DNA of 64,000 nucleotides from an uncultured Poribacteria bacterium (lineage in GTDB: Bacteria > Poribacteria > WGA-4E > WGA-3G): positions 3,946,217-4,010,216 of the forward strand of contig OX639992.1 in NCBI GenBank assembly GCA_951828515.1. Reading direction: 5' to 3'. Under the pieces are notes generated by a model. It was not told where the DNA came from, did no database searches, and was given only the letters and a program-made list of their open reading frames with translations. Made by a program: the position numbers and the translations under genes. Each line of letters starts with the position of its first letter. The stretch's first letter is position 1. Positions 59,194 through 64,000 of the stretch are shown here, piece by piece.

Positions 59194-59592
59194 CTACGCA
59201 TCGAAATGGTAGATAATTTCGTCGAACCGATCTGCTGCGAAGGTGAATAGAAAAACAAGGTTCTCCGTGCCGGTACAACGAAGCGAGTGCTTTGCATTAG
59301 CGGGTATGAAGACTGATGCCCCAGGACCGAGCGATGCCGCGCTATCGTCTACCGTTACATGCCCGTTGCCACTGATGACATAATACGTCTCCTCGGGTTC
59401 GTGGTGATGGAGTGCAAGTAGGGCACCTGGTGTCATCTCCGCTATTCCCGTGGTGAGTCGGCTACTGGGTCCGCGTTCACCCGATATGAGGATTTTCCAA
59501 CGTAATGGACCTTCAGCGGCAACACCTGGACCATCCCAGCCTTCCCAGTCAAGTTCCGCTTGGTTGAGGATAATGGGTTTTTGTTTACTCAT
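59194..59592 (-). CDS. Small cupin-domain protein
   Basis: 132 residues. Single cupin barrel with metal motif 1 ALLALHHHEPEETYYVISGNG (two His, Glu, then Gly) and motif 2 AKHSLRCTG. Binds a metal and may act as a sugar/acid-binding or dioxygenase-like protein; substrate unknown. A separate gene 64 bases upstream of the enoyl-CoA hydratase start, on the same strand. Confidence 0.85.
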   Translation of the reverse strand: MSKQKPIILNQAELDWEGWDGPGVAAEGPLRWKILISGERGPSSRLTTGIAEMTPGALLALHHHEPEETYYVISGNGHVTVDDSAASLGPGASVFIPANAKHSLRCTGTENLVFLFTFAADRFDEIIYHFDA

Positions 59593-59722
59593 AAGGATAT
59601 TCTAACAAATCAGAGGAGATTTTACAACATTTTTTTGGACTAAATGGACACGAAGCCGAATCTTAGAAAAAGAAAAGGGACAAGTACAGAGACCTGCCCC
59701 TACAGATAGAAAAAAATGGTAT

Positions 59723-61402
59723 TTATCCTGTCACAGCACCTTCAGAAGCAGAAGAAACTGAATTGGCATACTTTGCCATGACGCCGCGAGCGTAGCGCGG
59801 TTTAGGTGGATTCCACTGCTCAAAACGTGCTTGAATTTCAGCGTCGGAAAGCTCGACATCGAGTCGTCGTTCCTTAGCATCAATCACGATTTCGTCTCCT
59901 TCTTGAAGGATAGCAATAGGACCGCCGTTTGCGGCTTCAGGGGCGACGTGACAGATCATAAAACCGTGTGTCGCGCCAGAGAATCTACCATCGGTTAAAA
60001 GGGCGACCTCTTCACTCAAACCTGCCCCTACGATGGCGGCTGTTACGCCTAACATTTCACGCATACCGGGACCACCGGTCGGTCCTTCATAACGGATAAC
60101 GACGACATCCCCGGGTTGGATCTGTCCGCCTTTGATGGCGGCAAAGGTATCCTCTTCACGTTCAAAAATACGGGCGGGACCCCGATGGAGCGTTTTATCC
60201 TGACCTGCTAATTTAATAACACACCCATCTGGTGCAAGGTTACCCCTTAAGATGGCAAAGCCGCCAGTCGGTTTGAGTGGCACATCGACGGGTCTGACGA
60301 CTTGCTGTCCCTCAGTTTCGGTGGCAGCGTTTGCCTCTTCACCGATAGATTTTCCTGTGACAGTGAGTTCATCGGTGTGGAGCAAACCTGCTTCTGCCAA
60401 GCGTTTTGCCAAAAACGGAATGCCACCCGCCTCATAAAGATCGGTCGCAACGAACTGTCCACCGGGTTTGAGATCTGCCAATACCGGGGTTCTTTGACTA
60501 ATCGTGTGAAAATCCTCAAGCGTCAACGGAATCTGTGCCTCGTACGCGATGGCGAGTAGATGGAGAACACCGTTGGTAGAACCGCCGGTTGCCGCGACAG
60601 AGGTGATCGCATTCTCAAGGGACTTGCGAGTGATAATTTGACTCGGTCTCCGATCAGCATCGAGCATGTCCATAACGATTTGTCCGGCTCTGTATGCTTC
60701 TTGATCTTTGTCGTCTACGACAGCTGGAACGCTCCCACTTCCCATCGGAGCAATGCCTAACATTTCAACGGCTGTTGCCATGGTGTTGGCAGTAAATTGG
60801 CCGCCGCATGCCCCGGGACCTGGACACCCTTTACTAATCAGGTCATCGAGTTCTTCGACGGTGATTGTGCCTTCCGCATGTTGCCCCACTGCTTCAAATA
60901 CGTCTTGGATGGTGACATCTCGCCCTTGAAATTTGCCCGGCATGATCGATCCGCCGTAGAGAGTGAGCGATGGAATATCTAACCGGGCAAGTGCCATGAC
61001 AGTGCCCGGGACGGTCTTATCGCATCCACAGAGGGCAACGACAGCATCGAACATGTTACCGATGGAGACTAACTCGATCGAGTCGGCGATGATTTCCCGG
61101 CTGATAAGCGAAGTTTTCATGCCCTCGGTGCCCATCGTGATGCCGTCAGAGATACTGACGGTATTGAATTCAAGTGGTGTTCCACCTGCAGCGCGGATCC
61201 CCTCTTTAACCTTAGCGGCAAGCCGTCTCAAGTGAAAGTTACAAGGACCTATTTCGATCCAAGTATTCGCAACCCCGATAATCGGTTTGTCAAGATCGTC
61301 AGGTGATAATCCACCATCACCGAACATGAGCATGGTGCGTGCGGCGGCACGGTCGGGTCCATCGGTAATCGCATAACTTCGGGGTTTCAACTTATTGGAC
61401 AT
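59723..61402 (-). CDS. ilvD: Dihydroxy-acid dehydratase
   Basis: 559 residues from the ATG at 61402 ([20 protein letters not shown]); the 16 residues upstream are not conserved in character. Converts 2,3-dihydroxy-isovalerate or -3-methylvalerate to the 2-oxo acid, the third common step of branched-chain synthesis. Fe-S ligand cysteines in [12 protein letters not shown] and [18 protein letters not shown] fit the [2Fe-2S] type. Mg/substrate motif GPRDGVT-type segment reads [12 protein letters not shown]. It stands alone, about 15 kb from ilvBNC, with no visible T-box. Confidence 0.96.
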   Translation of the reverse strand: MSNKLKPRSYAITDGPDRAAARTMLMFGDGGLSPDDLDKPIIGVANTWIEIGPCNFHLRRLAAKVKEGIRAAGGTPLEFNTVSISDGITMGTEGMKTSLISREIIADSIELVSIGNMFDAVVALCGCDKTVPGTVMALARLDIPSLTLYGGSIMPGKFQGRDVTIQDVFEAVGQHAEGTITVEELDDLISKGCPGPGACGGQFTANTMATAVEMLGIAPMGSGSVPAVVDDKDQEAYRAGQIVMDMLDADRRPSQIITRKSLENAITSVAATGGSTNGVLHLLAIAYEAQIPLTLEDFHTISQRTPVLADLKPGGQFVATDLYEAGGIPFLAKRLAEAGLLHTDELTVTGKSIGEEANAATETEGQQVVRPVDVPLKPTGGFAILRGNLAPDGCVIKLAGQDKTLHRGPARIFEREEDTFAAIKGGQIQPGDVVVIRYEGPTGGPGMREMLGVTAAIVGAGLSEEVALLTDGRFSGATHGFMICHVAPEAANGGPIAILQEGDEIVIDAKERRLDVELSDAEIQARFEQWNPPKPRYARGVMAKYANSVSSASEGAVTG

Positions 61403-61493
61403 TTCTTGTGTTCTCCTACAAAATAGTAGACAAACAGAAGGCAGAGGCATGGGAAATCGGTTTCCCTACAACCCCGCAGTTTAGAAATCGCAA

Positions 61494-62018
61494 CTACATC
61501 GTAAATTCGTAGACGAGGTTCCCGTCTGGGGCATCTTTGAGTCGTAAAATGATGATCCCTGCTTCCTGTTGATAAGCCTCCTGATATAGTGTTTTGATTG
61601 GTGTAAGATCGAAGTGATAATCCTCAGTCAGCCACGCTCTGCACAGATCGCCGTTTGCGTTGTGGGCGAGGGTAGCGCGCAGTTGTACTGGAAATGATTC
61701 AAGAAACACATTTGAGGCAACAAGGGTGAATTGATGCACTTCACACCCACCACCATAGGATACGTTGACCTTCAGTGTATCGCCTGTTATTGTGGCAGCG
61801 TTTAGGATATATCTATCGACTCTAAACTTCCCGATTCCATCCGCAATAACTACGGTTTCTGAGTCTGGTTTTTCATCTGGTTCTGTGTCAACAGTCGTAG
61901 TAGGTAAGGTGGCATTATCGGAATTTGCAATAATCTTGTTTAAGTCCCTCTCGCATCCTATTGTAAAAAGGATGAGAAGACTCAGGGTGAATCCGACAAT
62001 GTTTTTCAGTAATCGCAT
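61494..62018 (-). CDS. Putative lipoprotein
   Basis: 174 residues. Lipoprotein signal with lipobox FTIGC near residues 18-22 (LLILFTIGCERD), then a Thr/Asp-rich linker and a beta-rich domain (KFRVDRYILNAATITGDTLKVNVSYGGGCEVHQFTLVAS). The GGGCEVHQF and HNANGDLCRAWL segments carry two cysteines that could pair. No family recognised beyond similarity to small copper- or carbonate-binding lipoproteins in style. Isolated gene between ilvD and hppA. Confidence 0.65.
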   Translation of the reverse strand: MRLLKNIVGFTLSLLILFTIGCERDLNKIIANSDNATLPTTTVDTEPDEKPDSETVVIADGIGKFRVDRYILNAATITGDTLKVNVSYGGGCEVHQFTLVASNVFLESFPVQLRATLAHNANGDLCRAWLTEDYHFDLTPIKTLYQEAYQQEAGIIILRLKDAPDGNLVYEFTM

Positions 62019-62087
62019 ATTGTGAATACCCAGCGAAAATCGCGAACATGGTTTGCTCCTAAATGAACCAATGCGTTGACTATTCGC

Positions 62088-64000
62088 CTATATGCCCAAC
62101 CAATCGTTAAGCAGACCGCCGTACTTCGCGATGAGACCTGCAAACACGACGGACACCATTGACATCAACTTAATCAAAATGTTAAGCGAGGGACCGGAGG
62201 TGTCTTTGAAGGGGTCTCCGACGGTATCACCGACAATGGTGGCTGTGTGCTCGTCGGAACCTTTTGCACCGTATTCGTCCTTATGTTTACCTTCTTCAAT
62301 AAATTTCTTGGCGTTGTCCCAGGCACCACCGGCATTTGCCATCATAATCGCGAGGACAAACCCAGTTGCCAATCCACCGGCGAGTAATCCTAACACACCG
62401 CCGACGTCAAAGACTAAACCGACAGCGACAGGCACAATGATGGCGATGAGTGATGGGAAGATCATTTCTCGCTGGGCACCCACTGTTGAGATTTCGACGC
62501 ATCGTGCGTAATCCGGTTTCTCTTCGCCCTTCATAATGCCAGGTTTCTCTCGGAATTGGCGACGGACTTCCTCGACCATAGCACCGGCAGCACGCCCCAC
62601 GGCTTTCATCGTCAACGCACAGAAATAGAACGCCATCACTGCACCGATGAACAGCCCGATGAGGACTTGCGGATTCATCAGGGTAACGTCATAGTAATCC
62701 ATGAATTGACTGACAGTGACCTTCAGCGTCTCAACTGTGCCTTCGCCTTCAATGTTCAGTGTATCCTTACCTGCTAAATGGATCAATCCGTAGCGGATTT
62801 CTTCTAAGTAGGCAGCTAAGAGCGCAAGTGCTGTTAGCGCGGCTGAACCGATTGCAAATCCTTTACCAGTTGCGGCTGTCGTGTTACCGAGCGCGTCCAA
62901 CTGATCCGTGCGTTCTCGGACACTTGCGTCGAGTTTCGCCATTTCGGCGTTTCCGCCAGCGTTGTCGGCGATGGGTCCGTATGCATCTGTGGCGAGGGTA
63001 ATACCAAGCGTCGCCAGCATACCAACAGCGGCAATACCGACCCCGTAAAGCCCCATTAGTGGTTCAGTCGCCCCACCGGGGAGATAGTAACTAACCGCGA
63101 CTGCAACAACAATCGTTATGACTGGAATCGCTGTTGATTCCATACCGACAGCGATGCCTTCAATAATCACTGTTGCGGGTCCGGTTTGTGCTTGCTTGGC
63201 AATAGCACGCGTTGGAGCGTAATCGTGAGAGGTAAAGATTTCGGTAACTTTGCCGATAACTAAGCCCGCTACAAGTCCAGCGATAATTGCGCCCCACACT
63301 TGCCATTTGTTGGGAAGATCAAGATAGATAAGTACCGGAAGCGACAAGATGGCAATGCCTATAGCACTACCGTTAATGCCGAAGTTAAGTGAACCCATCA
63401 ATTGCTTCATTGACGCGCCCTCTTTTGTTCGGACCATGTAGATACCCAAAATGGAGAGAATTACGCCGATACCAGCAATAACCATCGGTGCCGAGAGATA
63501 TTTAAGCTGGTCAACGAGGTTATTGTGATCTTTAGCCGCCACAGCCGCAACACCGAGGGCTGCCGTCGCGAGGATAGAGCCTGCATAGGATTCATAAAGA
63601 TCCGCCCCCATGCCAGCGACATCGCCGACGTTATCACCGACGTTATCCGCGATAACAGCAGGGTTACGCGGGTCGTCCTCTGGGATTCCGGCTTCAACTT
63701 TCCCGACCAGATCCGCCCCAACATCCGCGGCTTTTGTATAGATGCCACCGCCGACACGAGCGAAGAGTGCCTGTGTCGAAGCACCCATGCCGAAACTGAG
63801 CATAATCACGGTAATTTGCGGCAGAGGGTTCACGTCTAAGAATCCGGGCAGTATTTTGGGGAAGAGATAATAGAGAATGAGGAACCATCCAGTTATGTCG
63901 AGGAGTGCGAAGCCAACGACTATCAAGCCCATGACTGCCCCGGCGCGGAAAGAGACTTTTAAACCGGCGTTGAGTCCTTGCATCGCGGCACTTGTCGTGC
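62088..64000 (-). CDS. hppA: Membrane-bound ion-pumping pyrophosphatase (3' end in window, 5' end outside)
   Basis: The frame runs off the right edge: codons before the Met at 63983 read TTSAAMQGLNAGLKVSFRAGAVMG, the conserved interior of H+/Na+-PPases, so an N-terminal part is missing. Signature GGGIYTKAADVGADLVGKVEAG and DNVGDNVGDVAGMGADLYES bind PPi-Mg. A second site is DAYGPIADNAGGNAEMA. Many membrane segments. GNTTAATGKG has Ala where K+-independent pumps have Lys, predicting a K+-dependent enzyme that may pump Na+ or H+. Couples PPi hydrolysis to ion export across the cytoplasmic membrane. Confidence 0.95.
   Translation of the reverse strand, partial: TTSAAMQGLNAGLKVSFRAGAVMGLIVVGFALLDITGWFLILYYLFPKILPGFLDVNPLPQITVIMLSFGMGASTQALFARVGGGIYTKAADVGADLVGKVEAGIPEDDPRNPAVIADNVGDNVGDVAGMGADLYESYAGSILATAALGVAAVAAKDHNNLVDQLKYLSAPMVIAGIGVILSILGIYMVRTKEGASMKQLMGSLNFGINGSAIGIAILSLPVLIYLDLPNKWQVWGAIIAGLVAGLVIGKVTEIFTSHDYAPTRAIAKQAQTGPATVIIEGIAVGMESTAIPVITIVVAVAVSYYLPGGATEPLMGLYGVGIAAVGMLATLGITLATDAYGPIADNAGGNAEMAKLDASVRERTDQLDALGNTTAATGKGFAIGSAALTALALLAAYLEEIRYGLIHLAGKDTLNIEGEGTVETLKVTVSQFMDYYDVTLMNPQVLIGLFIGAVMAFYFCALTMKAVGRAAGAMVEEVRRQFREKPGIMKGEEKPDYARCVEISTVGAQREMIFPSLIAIIVPVAVGLVFDVGGVLGLLAGGLATGFVLAIMMANAGGAWDNAKKFIEEGKHKDEYGAKGSDEHTATIVGDTVGDPFKDTSGPSLNILIKLMSMVSVVFAGLIAKYGGLLNDWLGI

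Noticed and set aside
1-64000. tRNA and rRNA genes
   Set aside because: Looked for T-loop patterns (GTTCGA/GTTCAA with flanking stems) and rRNA-like stretches and saw none convincing; a tRNAscan-SE run would settle it.

Overview
The window comes from an uncultured bacterium with mid-range base composition. No single gene fixes the phylum. The mix is most reminiscent of Candidatus Poribacteria and relatives: several phytanoyl-CoA dioxygenase (PhyH) proteins, FG-GAP/VCBS repeat proteins, a type-A (Por-like) C-terminal sorting domain, and abundant small hairpin repeats and MITE-like elements. That assignment is an inference. Both ends cut through genes: a type III Mod-like DNA methyltransferase on the left and a membrane pyrophosphatase on the right.

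Layout. 1-6.5 kb: methyltransferase, small membrane protein, DUF4097 protein behind an ECF sigma factor, EamA-like membrane protein, GT4 glycosyltransferase. 6.5-15.3 kb: housekeeping block with ribosomal protein bL28, recJ-rel (overlapping), a 7Fe ferredoxin behind a structured leader, a DUF971 protein, and a two-gene unit encoding a cold-shock-domain/Hfq-like fusion and a YkgJ-family Cys-cluster protein. A promoter-to-terminator unit of about 345 nt without a sense gene follows. 15.3-25.8 kb: amidohydrolase, mtnA, a ThDP enzyme of the acetolactate synthase family, a 1229-residue secreted subtilase, and a HEAT/TM/TPR protein. 26-36.5 kb: a one-direction run of two paralogous dipeptide-type binding proteins, a 2-hydroxyacid dehydrogenase, two PhyH-type oxygenases, an unknown protein and two ABC-2 (DUF3526) permeases. 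36.5-40.8 kb: MITE, broken HAD gene, PhyH protein, unknown KOW-ended protein, VCBS protein, GNAT. 40.8-45.2 kb: ilvB-ilvN-ilvC on the minus strand under a T-box leader. 45.2-46.5 kb: decayed IS200/IS605-type element. 46.5-64 kb: sodA, metG with an AddB/RexB-like nuclease, LivJ-like lipoprotein, thiolase/enoyl-CoA hydratase, lactonase-tmk-holB, cupin, ilvD, lipoprotein, hppA.

How it works together. ilvB, ilvN, ilvC and ilvD cover the shared valine/isoleucine steps from acetolactate formation to the keto acids. The T-box should switch on ilvB when an aminoacyl-tRNA (probably Ile) runs low. recJ-rel, tmk-holB and metG are replication, repair and translation functions. The 28-32.6 kb operon looks like uptake plus oxidative processing of an unidentified small molecule, but it has no permease or ATPase of the Dpp type here.

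The most unusual signals are in RNA and repeats. (i) An intergenic element with three hairpins fills the whole gap between two genes at two unrelated loci (ilvN/ilvC and thiolase/lactonase), and one of its stems keeps its pairing while its sequence changes completely. (ii) The cold-shock/Hfq-like fusion protein. (iii) The promoter-terminator unit at 14846-15224. (iv) The nested-stem ferredoxin leader. (v) Four 39-bp tandem repeats between the T-box terminator and the ilvB start. (vi) Three near-identical TA-flanked MITEs of about 136 bp. No tRNA, rRNA or CRISPR array was recognised.
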